Positions 43,905 to 55,299 of a stretch of 64,000 bases of DNA are shown here, piece by piece. This DNA is from Clavelina lepadiformis (taxonomy: Eukaryota; Chordata; Ascidiacea; Aplousobranchia; Clavelinidae). Each line of letters opens with the position of its first letter. Positions within the stretch are counted from its first letter, which is position 1. Position numbers and translations under genes: made by a program. The DNA lies in contig NC_135242.1 in NCBI RefSeq assembly GCF_947623445.1, forward strand, positions 15,438,001-15,502,000, written 5' to 3'. The notes below the pieces were generated by a model. It was not told the DNA's origin. It was given only the letters and a program-made list of their open reading frames with translations, and searched no databases.

Positions 43905-44260
43905 TTTGGCATGTCAAGCAAAGTTTAAAATAATCAACTAGAAGTAAATACAAACCGAATTATTATACTACTCTTAAGCATTTTACGTCGCATGATACAC
44001 TGACCACGTAACGTGACTTCGTATCGAACTAGTACATTGTGTAGGATTCAAACAACTGTAAAATAAGAACTTGGCAACACACTTTCAAACTTTTTTTATA
44101 TCGCGTAAAGGAATTCATATGCAACTCACCTGAACGATATCTTTACAGTCCAATGGCCAGAATGCTTGTAATTTAGAAAAGAATCAAAGTCGATCGACAT
44201 TTTCCATTGTTAAGTATAGGCGATCAATAAACTCTTGCCAACGAGACAGTAACTCGAAAA
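43905..44260 (-). repeat. Copy A of an exon-like repeat family
   Basis: On the minus strand there is an ATG at 44200, a 71-base open segment (MSIDFDSFLNYKHSGHW) ending at a good donor (TTCAG then GTGAGT, about 44130), a short intron-like gap, an acceptor (TTATTTTACAG) and a second segment starting TTGTTTGAATCC. Two further copies lie at 46105-46378 (opposite strand) and 46430-46900 (same strand). Frames are not conserved between copies in the second segment, so it may be a non-coding repeat or broken copies of a small gene. Confidence 0.6.
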
Positions 44261-46104
44261 AGGTCTATTTACAGACTAGTTTAATTGCCCTGTATCCGTA
44301 CCACTGGAAAGTTTATATGACGAGCAGAAAGTTGTAAAGCTTTAATATTTTCTGGTGCAGAGTAGAACCTTTTCCGAGCATTCACTCTATGTTGTGCGTG
44401 TGCAGATTAGTACATACCTATAGTCTGTTAATGTAATGGACTAGGTAGGATTGGATCTTTGAGTTGTTTAATAAAATGTAATATCATGTTTAAGCGTATC
44501 TGGAGGAAAGGTAATGGTTGTTTCTGCCATTGCTCTCTTCCTCTGTTGGGATTTCTTTGCAAAAGCTGTGGTTGGAGGCATTGTAAGTAGGGTAAAATTT
44601 CATGAAGCTGTGTGCCTTTGCTGCATTGGAGAAATTTTGTAACATGCTGTTATTTTGCCTTGTTTCACAAATGATTTCTGCAACTTTCAAATATTATGTA
44701 CTACTGTAGTTAATTGATGTATGTGCTAATTAACTTGAGAAATTTTTGGTGGTGCCATTGAGTTTTTATTTTTGAAATATGGTTCATGCCTTTAGCATTA
44801 CTGACTGTTCCCGATAATGGGGACAACAGAACGCTTTCCAAAAACCTTGCAATGAAGTAGAGGTAAATAGTTGGTTACATCTTTACACTTGTCTTGGCAG
44901 TGGCCTAGTAATTTCTTTTCTTTCATTTGATACTTAACATCGTCATTTGAATCCAGTAATTCATGACGCATGTTCAATATACCTTCACGAGTGCATTAAT
45001 TCGATAATGTTTTATGTATGAGTTGAACTTTCAAGTTATATTTCGGATCCCAAAGACATAAAATGAGATGACAATTTGATGACCAACAAACGGATATGGG
45101 TTTCTAGTTCCAAGGACTGAGTTTATATCCATGAAGTTTTGTGTTTACTATCCGGGTGTATACATCAGTGTTGACAGTGTATGTGGGTATGTGCACCACT
45201 GTAATTTACTTCTTGCAAGTTTTAAACCCATACTTTATCACCATACTTTTTGCTCCTCACAGTCAATGGCAAAACTAATTAATACAAATAAAGTATGGTA
45301 CCTGTAGTTATGTTTTTTCAGTTACATTTCCACTTTGGTAAACATTTTAAATTTTTAATAGTTGCAAGCATAATTTCAACCATCTCCTGTAGGCATTTCA
45401 TGCAACTCTATGGGTTTGCTATTTTATGCTCTTGGTTTATTGGTTTTAAATTGCTGTCTGTATAGTGTCATTTTATAATATCAAAAAAAAACTTGTACAT
45501 TTTAAGCTTGCGGTGGTTTGTTGTTTTATACCCTTGTTGGGGGATAAAAGGTTAAAATAAAGAGGTTGTTCGCAAGTTTCTTCCTGTATTATCAATGGGT
45601 AATTATAATTATACGTTTCCTTTCCTATAATTAACAGCAAAAACTATACGCTGCAAAGGATGGCGTCACTATATTTCCCTTATATTATCAATCTTCATGA
45701 ATAAGCTCAATGAGTGATAGTTTTTTTCATTTACCAAGTGGACGTCCCATACCTAAAAATAAAACAATTACAACAAGATAAAACAATAAGTTAATCAAAT
45801 GCAACATCCAAGCATCCAAATACAGACATCCTTGGTGTTCCTAAATGATGCACAAAGTTGAACATACTTGATGCACATAGCTTCCTAATGCTGCATGTAG
45901 TTGATGTACATAGCTGCATATAGTTGCACAAAGCTGCACACGCATAAAATGTAGGGACCCTTGTTCGAGTTACAGGAGCCACATTTTGTAGGTGTAGGCC
46001 ACATTTGACGATCTCCTATACACCTATCCTATCCTATCCTGTACTTAACAATGGAAATTGTCAACCCACTTTGAGTCTTTTTCAAATGACGTTTTAGTCA
46101 TCAC

Positions 46105-46378
46105 ACTGTAACGATTTTGCTCAGGTGTGTAGCATATGAATTCCTTTGCGCAATGAAGAAAAAATTTTGAAAATATGTTGCCTAATTCTTACTTTGCAGT
46201 GCTTTGAATCCTATGCACTAAACTTGTTCGATACAAAATCACGTAGTGTGTTCAGCGTAGGATGCGACATAAAATACATACGAGTTTGCATGGTATCTGC
46301 GGCTCGTTTGGATGTAACAATTCGGTTTGTATTTACTTCTAGTTGATTATTTTAAACTTTGCTTGACTTGCCAAACAA
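46105..46378 (+). repeat. Copy C of the exon-like repeat, inverted relative to A
   Basis: Runs CTGTAACGATTTTGCTCAG, a donor-like GTGTGT, then TTACTTTGCAG and TGCTTTGAATCC, ending GATTATTTTAAACTTTGC. It matches the reverse complement of 43905-44155 along its length. An open frame from 46146 runs through the second exon-like segment. Confidence 0.6.
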
Positions 46379-46429
46379 AACTACCTGTAATGTGTTGTAG
46401 ATAACACGCCATTTCTTACGCATTTTATG

Positions 46430-46900
46430 TTGCATTCTTCACGGACCACGTATCCAGACGTCATACCGAACAAGTCCAGTTTGTAGGATTCAAACCAGTA
46501 ATGAGCTGGATCGAACACAAATCCGAATATTACGCACAAATATCGACCTTTTTGCTATTCTCACGAATTCAAATCTTAATGGCATATTCGATTAAAACAC
46601 TCCATTATAGTATTGCGCCAACAAGTGAATGTTATGTAAATAGATGTGAATCATATTCTCATGAATCCAACTTTTTTCGATTTATAAAATCCCTAATTCA
46701 AACCGCTGTAGCCTAAAGTAAGAACTACGCAACATTTTTTTTTGTACGTAAAGGACTTTATATGCCACTTACCTGAGCAAAATCGTTACAATCCGATGCC
46801 CAGAATGCTTGTAATTTAAAAAAGAATCAAAGTGAGTTGACATTTTCCATTGTTAATTGAAGGCGATAAACAAAATCTTGCCACCTATAGACAGTAATTC
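46430..46900 (-). repeat. Copy B of the exon-like repeat, tail-to-tail with copy C
   Basis: Minus-strand ATG at about 46841 opens MSTHFDSFLNYKHSGH, followed by a donor (GCTCAG then GTAAGT). The second segment (about 46390-46500) reads TTTGAATCCTACAAACTGG. The two parts are separated by extra sequence (about 46510-46740) that is related to 9160-9290. Copies B and C face each other and form an imperfect inverted repeat. Confidence 0.6.
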
Positions 46901-49900
46901 AGAAAGGGTCTATTGCCATTTTGCCCTTTCTATACCGTAAGTAGCCTATTGCGTTTGCAGGGCACAAATTTTGGCGTTACATTGATTGGTGCATTTATCC
47001 AGTGTACTGTTAAAAAGCAAACTTTTCAGAAAGGGTTTACAGTAATCATATTTTCCTCCTGGTCATTAAAATAAGTGTCTAGACTATATTTTACCAGCCG
47101 GTTAACGAAGTAAGAAAACACCAACTGCGTAACCGGCCAGTCGTTTACGGAAATAGTTTTTCAAAATTCGGTAACCGGCACCCGAGGTGAAATACACTGC
47201 CTAAACACCTAACACTGCAAGCTCAAATCCACATTTCCACCAAATAGCCTATACGGTACGCTATAAGCCTACAACAGTGCCGATATCACAGTCAGCCCTA
47301 AAGTCTCTAGCACCTTGGCAAGCTTCCACAGCGCCCAATCGTTTTTATTACGACAGGGGTACGGTACTGTATTTCAAAACACAGATTCTTCGCTGGGCCT
47401 AGCCCTCCATCATAGTTGGTTTGTCAGAATCATTTCCTTGTTGCAAGTAATGTGCCTCAAATCCCATTTGTACCTAGCGTTTCCAATGTGAGCTAGTGAC
47501 TAGTTAGATTTCATTTGCACTTGCAGTAACACTACACAGTGGTCTACACAGGTTGTTCTCCTGAACTCATGGGTCATGCGATAATTCTAATAACAACAAA
47601 AAGAAGGCCACCATTTTACTAGAAAAACAGTTACTTTGGAACAACGTAGAACATGAAGTGAGAGGAAATAACAAAATGAAAGGTATATGAATATGAGTAA
47701 GTAACAACGTATCATAATCCCTCTTGTTTGAACTAAAACCTTTTTATGTTTTTGTTAAAGTAAATTGTGTGTTTATGTTGGCTACCAGGGGTGCGAGCTA
47801 ACCTTTTAAAAAGTGCGAAACCGTAGAGTAAAAAAAGTGCATTATATCTCTATGATGAAAACTTGGGAAAAGTTGTCACGTTTGCCATCTTCTCTGCAAC
47901 GTAGCGACAGGACATCACGTTTATTTGCCAAAAAAGTCATGGTGATTTTTTCTGTTTTTCGCAGCTCTTCTTTCACGTGACTGGTCGTTAAACAAGGAAG
48001 CGCACAGACGCTCTTTATAGACGTGTCTCCGCGTCAATTTATGTCTATGTTTCGGCACATTTTGTCTGTCACTGTCAGTAAAATAGATTCAAGTTGCCGC
48101 AATCGTGGACAAGTAACAGGTAAACAATAAATCTGAAACGACTTGGGTGATCTTTTTCGGACTTTTTGTCGGACTCAGTAAAAACGAACTCTTGTAAAAC
48201 TTGTACACCGGCAGTTTTCAACGTATGACTCGCTTAATAATCTTGCGTTAAAACGTGTACATAATTTCAAATTAACGGTTTTATTTGTATGCGTATACGT
48301 TGCAATCAGTCACAGTGTTAGACTATTCTAACAGCACGTTAGAGGTTAGGTCCTTTTACCAGGTTCATCTAGTGAAGAGAAACCATTTGTTGCCAACAAC
48401 CTCTTCAAGTCAATAATGACAAATTTGGCCTATAAAGTAAGGTCGCTGTAACTTACACATAATGCGATTTTGCTCTCGTACGTAAATAGATGCGATTTTA
48501 CGTACGAAAGCCATCGGATTACCCTGTACACATAATACGATTTCGCCTTTCGTGCGATATTTGTAGGTAAACATCAAACATGTTTGATTTTATCGGACGC
48601 ATTCGTATGAGTTGGTTGTGGTTGGAAACAACCTGGCAGTTTGGTGCTGATTGTTAGGTCAGTTAGGTTATCCGTTTTAGGTACCGTACTACTTCCCTAC
48701 TTCAGTTAGTAAGTTAGTAGAACACTTAGGTATCAATAAGAGGAACGGTATATGCCTATAGGTTATATATATAAAGGCTATGGTGCCATACAAGTATCGA
48801 CTGCTCGGTACCCAGTGATTAGGCTAGTGCGCTGTTTTCCGTCAAATGCACCAACACACGTTGGAAGATTCCATTCGGTATTAAAGTCTTCAGATATCCG
48901 TATCCAGTCAGCTTGGCATGGAGGAGGATTCAAAAATTTTTTCCTGAATGCTTCCCATACCGCGTTGCAAGTTTCTGATACAATCTTTCCTATGACAGAT
49001 TCGCTTACTCTGAAACTGTATGCTAATTATCATAATTATCCCTTATTCCTACAGAATCCTCGTGCAGATCTGATGATATTATAATGTTATTTGTGTCCTA
49101 TTTCGTGTGTTTAACAAGAAGCGCTGTACTATATTTTGGCCGTGTTTAGTAAGTAGGACCCGGTTTTGATTACTTCCGAATTACGTCATTCATACTACAG
49201 CGTTCAATGCGTTAGTTCTGATATTGTCAGTCTGATCTAACTGTAATATACAGCCTACCAAATGCAGCTTTATTCTGTGCTATCTGGAAACAGTAACCGT
49301 TTCGTTGAGAATTAAAATATATCAATAATATAATCAAGACATTGACAGTTATTTGGTTTTGGTACTGTGATGCTTAACTGGCTATCACGGGTTAATGAAC
49401 GCGCCATCTATGGAGTCAGATTAGCGAACAATCGATCAAGCAATAATTAATTAACAACAGTTCACAACCCTAACAACATTCCGCAGTTAGCGCAACTGAA
49501 TTAGAACGACGAAAACGAGTGTCCTGTTGCCAGATATCTACGAGACAAGAAATATAAGTTAACCTCAGTGAGCATGTAAGTTACTTAATGTAAAAAAATA
49601 TACAGGCTTGTTGTCGTTGGACATAAATGTTGTTTTTTTTTCAAATCCACGATTTTCATGCATACCGTAATGGCGTAATAGTAATTTCTTTGCATCAGAG
49701 CCGCCATCACAGTACAATCTTCCAAACTCCATTTTATGTATTTATGTAGGCTATAGTATTTTCCGGCACCTGTTAAAATAGTTTGCTTACAGAAGGTTGC
49801 ATGTGTTGTAGCCTATATTTCATTACCGTTAGGCCTACTATCAAAAGTACGTTAGAAACACATTCTTGTATATGAGTTTTTTGATTTAGATTAGCACTAC

Positions 49901-50988
49901 CGTTGATGTGAGTTAAATTCACGAGTTTTCCCGTATCTAATGTAATGTTCTGCGCTCATCAATGACCTGTAATTAACAAACCCTGCCTATACGTGTGGAA
50001 ATTGGCTGAACTCAGTAAAAGCTGCGACTCAACCTGAGAGAATCGTATTATGTGTATACTGTACCGGAATGCTGGTACGATTAAGAAATCACAAAAGGTT
50101 TACGTCCGTATTCATATCAGTCACATTTCATACGGAAGTAAGTACGTAATACCGCATCTTATTATGTGCACTCCCACCTTATTGTTATTTTTTGTTGCAC
50201 TATATAAGTATATAAGGCAAGTACGCCTCTGTTTGGATTCCAAAGTATTTAACTTCTGTTAGTCGAAAGCTACATTTCAAGGAAGCAAGGTTGCGGCAAT
50301 ACGTCAAATGTTTTCTAGTGGTGCGAAAGATAAAGTTTGGATACCTCTGACGCAAGCTAATGCTGACCAATGTGTGATGTTTCGAGTGTGTTAATATTGC
50401 ATGAACATCTTCCTATTTTAACTTATGTTTTTTTCTCTTTGGGACTCACTGGCCGTACTACTTGGCACCAGCAAATGAATACCATCAGTATTTTTATGCA
50501 CGTTTTAAGCTTTTAAGGTTTTGCTAATTATTTTGCCTACCGCGAAAATGACGAGAAATAATATGCATATTATTATACTGTATTATTATTATGCTGTACG
50601 TCTGAGTCTGTTCATTAAAAAAAATTAACGTCTGGTATTTTCTCTTATTTCCTCCTTTTTTGAACTTATTACGTCGCAAAACACAACGTCCATTTTCTAG
50701 GCTCTCATCTCTCATCTCTCATGGTTAATCGGCAATAAAACGTAAAAAACAATTATTTTACAAAATAAATGCATCTTTTCTTCAATAGGAATAATTTTAG
50801 GCTTTTGCTGATATTCATTTGACATAATTAGGTTTTTGTTCATAGAGGCCCGCAGCGTATATGCATAGTTCACACGCGCGTACCATTTTTCAACTGTGTC
50901 TTCTGAATTTACGCTTACGAAAATTTTTTACTTGAAAAATTTTCACACTGTGAACACTGTTGGTTTCAAAGTCATATACAGTATATAG
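46901..50988. other. Gene-poor stretch
   Basis: No supported exon. A GTAACCGGC-type word is repeated around 47095-47180 and a similar word occurs near the left edge of the window. A hAT-like left end (CAGGGGTGCGAGCTAACC) is at about 47786 without a visible right end. The 110-codon open frame at 48752-49084 has no family resemblance and no splice signals that fit it. Confidence 0.4.
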
Positions 50989-51706
50989 CAGGGGTGGGCA
51001 AACTTTTTGTACTGAGGGCCACATTTGAAAAAATGTTGCAGCCGGCGGGCCGCACATTCTCATTACAAAGTAGGAAAATTTACCCGGTGTGTAAATAAAC
51101 GCATATTCATATTAAACACAATTTTTGTATTCCACACTCAGTTACGTTTAAATCTATGCAATCATCATCACAAAATTTAATGAGACTTGTGCAACTGTTC
51201 ACAGTTTTACGGTTACGGTAGCCGCTACCGTAATTGTATTTTATGATCAAACAATTGAATCAAGCAATGCGTGAGAAGTGTATGTTGCAATACATGCGCG
51301 ACTGACGCCTTACGGTATTACGGTAGGCCTACGGTAGCCGCTACCGTAATTGTATTTTATGATCAAACAATTGAATCAAGCAATGCGTGAGAAGTGTATG
51401 TTGCAATACATGCGCGACTGACGCCTTACGGTATTACGGTAGGCCTACGGTAGCCGCTACCGTAATTGCATTTTATGATCAAACAATTGAATCAAGCAAT
51501 GCGTGAGAAGTGTATGTTGCAATACATGCGCGACTGACGTGTGTGTGTTTACGCACTGAAAGTGAAGAGAAAAACACACTCGTAAAGGGAATAATATTTT
51601 GTCATGTAAACTGTTTAATTAAAACAATAAGTGATGAGTAGGAGTTTCTGCAAGTGCCGGCGGGCCGCAGAAAATGGGCCCGCGGGCCGTAGTTTCCCCA
51701 CCCCTG
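50989..51706. mobile_element. hAT-type MITE with internal tandem array and perfect target duplication
   Basis: Left end CAGGGGTGGGCAAAC, right end AGTTTCCCCACCCCTG; GGGCC-rich subterminal stretches occur at both ends. Flanked by GTATATAG on both sides (50981-50988 and 51707-51714). The 718-bp body carries a 116-bp tandem array (separate entry). Confidence 0.92.
51216..51539. repeat. 116-bp tandem repeat, about 2.8 copies, inside a MITE
   Basis: Units start at 51216, 51332 and 51448 with the palindrome CGGTAGCCGCTACCG, followed by GTAATTGTATTTTATGATC and, later, GCAATACATGCGCGACTGACG. The copies are almost identical (one T/C difference noticed), so expansion is recent. Confidence 0.92.
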
Positions 51707-51714
51707 GTATATAG

Positions 51715-52360
51715 CCATTGATTGGACGCGCAGGCTATTTATCACATGTACGTTCCTTCGTTCCATTTGATTGATTTATTCTGGCTAACTTAAGCAAATA
51801 AATCTATGAAATCAACAGAGCTTTTATTGCGTAATAATACTTATTCATTAAAACGTATTGTTATATTGTAACATCTCGCTTGCCGCTGCCACTTTAAGAG
51901 GGCACCACAAACGCAAAGTCTATGCATTTTATTTGTGTATATAACTGTATATACTCGACCATTGGCAATAACTACCGAGGTGTGAGCATCTCTTTGGATA
52001 TTATCAAGAAGCAGGCGAGCCCAATCGTTACAATATCAAATAAAAATACTCTTTGCTTCGTGTTGAATAATAATAATTATTATGAAGAACACAAGAACCA
52101 ACCATTATTTTGCGTTGTGTTGTGTATATAGGGTGCTAGCGCTTACTTAACACCTGTGCAGCAAGTGAGACACGATGTAAAGTTAGAAAAGAAGAAATAT
52201 GATAAAGCAAAATGAAACGGAACCTTTGTATATGAAAAGCCTTTACTAATTCTCGTTAAACATAAAAAACGGGTTATACGGCGTTACTGAACTGAAGTCT
52301 AGGCCTATAGCTGTACCTACGTAGGCTATATGGCGAGATCCAGCAAACCATGCTCCTTAT
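51715..52360. other. Intergenic, nothing recognised
   Basis: AT-rich sequence between two MITEs. The 69-codon open frame at 51922-52131 shows low-complexity Asn/Tyr codons and no domain. Confidence 0.35.
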
Positions 52361-52801
52361 AGGAGGCGTCAAACCCCTAGAACTAAGATCTTTCTGAATT
52401 TGTTGGACGTCCTACGTAGGGCTTTAAAAATCCTATTTAGACCAATCAGAAGGCAGCACTGTTGGTGTTGTTTTCTAGCCGGGGAATTGCCCTTGCAGTT
52501 GGCGCGCTTCAATGTCCCAGGTCGCGTGCAGAATTAGGCTAAAAATTAGCATGAAAGTAGCTGAACTTGGGTTTTTTAGACGAAAAATTCTAGTTTTTAT
52601 TTTGTGCCTCTGTAAAAAAAGTTTGAATCGCGGTTTTTTGATGACATTTTATGGAATGGTAGTTCAAAGCATACTAAATTGACATGCAAAATTTCAGAGA
52701 GCCCCATGGAGGAGTTTTCGAGTAATCAGTCTTTTAGTAAATTCACTGTATAATAAAACAAACAAAGATTTTATGGAATTTTTGGGGGTTTGACGCCTCC
52801 T
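52361..52801. mobile_element. MITE with perfect 17-bp terminal inverted repeats
   Basis: AGGAGGCGTCAAACCCC at 52361-52377 is matched exactly by its reverse complement at 52785-52801. The flanks are TTAT and TATA, so the target duplication is short or TA-like and cannot be fixed. The 441-bp body has no open frame of note. The ends do not look like hAT ends, so this is another superfamily. Confidence 0.85.
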
Positions 52802-53263
52802 TATATATAACGCTTATCAAATCCGCAGGTTGCTTCAAACTTTTTAAAAGAAACTGTTCAAAAATGAAAGCGGAACACATCTATAGTTTTCACCCAAGCT
52901 ATTTGCTCTATTTCGTTTGTAAACCATGTGGCCACACTACTATACACTTGTGATGTTGCCATCAGCATTCTGCCAATAATGACTTTCGACTGAACTTTAA
53001 TAAAAACAAAGCTGAAATGGTATAGCAAAGATACAAAATAAAAAAATAAATATTACGAATATTACACCCACAACAACCATAACATAAGTCTTTCCCTCCA
53101 AAACTTGAGCAAGTAGGCTACAACTAATTACACAAAATTAATTTTATAATCAGTTTGACTACAAGCACAAGTACAACTGTCAGTATGTGTCAATGTTAGA
53201 CGTAACATCATCATCACCTTTTATAACTCGCTTATTAAATTTCAGCATCACGCAAATCTTGAT

Positions 53264-53455
53264 TTAGGCTGTTAGTCGTGTTAAAATTGATGGTAAGATT
53301 TGTTCGTATTGTTGCAATACATCGCTGTAAATGATATCGGGCCTGGGTTGCTCTTCACACCAGGACGGAAGCGATGGTAGGTTCCCACGACAACGGTTGG
53401 CTGCATCAGTCGGCAAAATGACTTTGAAACATTTGGACGGGAATTCGTCGACCAC
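53264..53455 (-). CDS. Possible 3'-terminal exon, protein unidentified
   Basis: An open frame on the minus strand from an acceptor-like TTTTTTGAAAG near 53467 to a stop. The residues (starting LVVDEFPSKCFKVILP and ending EQILPSILTRLTA) have a composition unlike the surrounding AT-driven frames. It could be the last exon of the gene at 53934-55293, but the phases do not match with the sites I can see, so it is listed apart. Confidence 0.35.
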   Translation of the reverse strand: MVDEFPSKCFKVILPTDAANRCRGNLPSLPSWCEEQPRPDIIYSDVLQQYEQILPSILTRLTA

Positions 53456-53933
53456 AAGTTTCTTTCAAAAAAGTTAAAACATTAAAAGACCACTATACCA
53501 TGGATTAAGGTTTTAAGTGCTAAAAACAAAATGTGCAGTAATTATATCATTCACGTGATATATTACGCTTTTTGTTATTTACTGGAACTAGGTTGCAAGA
53601 AAGGAGATCTATTTGTGAGGCATTTTCATTTTTAGCTAGTACGTTGAAATAATTAAACAACAATTTTATGTTAGTTCATTTATATCAACAACAACCTGCG
53701 AACAAGCGTGACATAGATACAGGGGAGGGGATTTCCCAGAGCATCTTGCAGCAAGTGGGGGATCCATGACCATATTTATTGCGAAGTTTGTTTCTGACGG
53801 CGAGTTACATTTTCTGTTTTCACACGGAATGCTTCTCTTTGCTTTGAAACGAAAATAATTAAGAATGATTCAAAGTAAGCTTCATTAGAGGTAATTGCTC
53901 ATCCATTAAACAATCAAGTTAATTATTTCTTAC

Positions 53934-55293
53934 ACAAGGCAGTAATTAATCCACGTTCTAGTTCCAGTGAGTAACTTAAATGAGGCCAGTAGTGCAATAA
54001 ATGTTGAATCCCACAAACTTTGGTCGAACCATTGGTGCGACGTATTGCAATCCTCAGAAGCTAAAAATTTACGTTTTAAATAAACAGTTAAATTAGTATT
54101 ATAAACAAAATTTAAAGTCAGTTGAAAAAATACTTACTATCAATAGGTCTTGATTAAACAGCAAGAAAGTCTCCATCAGCTCGAAATGAAAAGAAGTATC
54201 ATCTGCGAATTCGAAAACCAGATTTATAATCCCTGGTATGTTTTGTACAGATGGACGGTTATATGCTCCTTCGTTACTATCAAGACCTGGTAAAAAATAA
54301 AATTTCTATATGCTGTTTGCGATTTATATTATGAATTCACCTTCTAAATATATATTAAACGTCGCTTGATTGTTTAACTTTAACGTAAGCATTTTAGACC
54401 GACAAATGAAATATTTTGTTGCTCAAGAGCTGCTGCATTCAAGAAGAACTCACCAAAACAAGATGGAATAATTTTTCTGCAAAGATACTTCAAAATGCAT
54501 GCTTGTAAGCTGAAGTTTTTTAAGCCGCAGTCATAGAGCAATTCGGCGACAGCATGAGGAAGATTTGCTCTGTCTTCCCTGGTGATGAAAGCCATGACAG
54601 TGCATAAACACTTCATGGTCTCCTCCGCCAGTATTGCTTTAAACAAAAAAGAATAGTGTTGGTGAATGCAATTGTGCCAAATCTACAATTATAAGTTAAT
54701 ATCTCTAAAATTAAACAAAAATCCTTCATCTAGATATCAAGAAACTACATCAAAAACGATGAAATCTTTAAATTGAATATAATTTATCAACGAACTACAA
54801 ACCATTTTGGCTCGAATCGAATACTGATATAATTCTCATCAGAGTTATGAGCGTCTGGTACAACTGGAAATAGTTTAACCTTGGAAGGTTATTGACATGC
54901 GCAATGTCCCAACTTCTATGAATTGTACTATTTTCTATTCCCGGGGTGTTTTTCAAAAATCTTAAACAAAGAGGAACACGAGAATCTAAATTTTGCAATA
55001 TGCATTGAAAAAACAACCATAGAAATTCTATAAACGTCATTGTGTCAAAAAGTGAATAACTTATACATACAGTATAATATGACAGTTTTAACACGTATCA
55101 CACAGTTACAAACTGCCCCAAGACTTACTACAATAGTATTTCTACTTTGTAACTTACCCAATAAGAATATTATCAAAATCGTTGACAATTGCAATGAGTT
55201 CATGTATGAAAGGGGAATACTCGTCACCAGCTATGCCGAAATTTTCATTAAATCGTCTCACAATTCTCTGAAAATCGATGATTTTTGCAAAAA
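53934..55293 (-). CDS. Unidentified multi-exon gene (partial)
   Basis: Five exons read leftwards with good splice sites: 55293-55158, 55094-or-55043 to 54803, 54636-54454, 54286-54138, 54060-53934. The last four join in frame (phases 1, 1, 0, 1). The first exon ends in phase 2 but the second needs phase 1, so an exon is missing, a boundary is wrong, or there is a frameshift. The encoded protein is helical and Leu-rich (FADDTSFHFELMETFLLF, AELLYDCGLKNFSLQ, LLHYWPHLSYSLELERG), which suggests HEAT/ARM-like helical repeats. I do not recognise the family. Both ends are unfixed; the last exon could also end at an in-frame TAA a few bases after the donor. Confidence 0.6.
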
Positions 55294-55299
55294 CTGTAA

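Noticed and set aside
44490..44690. Minus-strand 66-codon frame, and an overlapping plus-strand segment ending in a GTAAGT donor near 44585.
   Set aside because: Several frames are open at once and none resembles a known family; no acceptor partner could be assigned.
46028..46042. Short TATCC microsatellite.
   Set aside because: Only three to four units; not informative.
48752..49084. 110-codon plus-strand open frame.
   Set aside because: No family resemblance, no splice signals that extend it and no conserved motif; expected occasionally by chance in 64 kb.
51216..51539. Regular repeats that might suggest a CRISPR array.
   Set aside because: Direct head-to-tail 116-bp units without unique spacers, inside a MITE in animal DNA.
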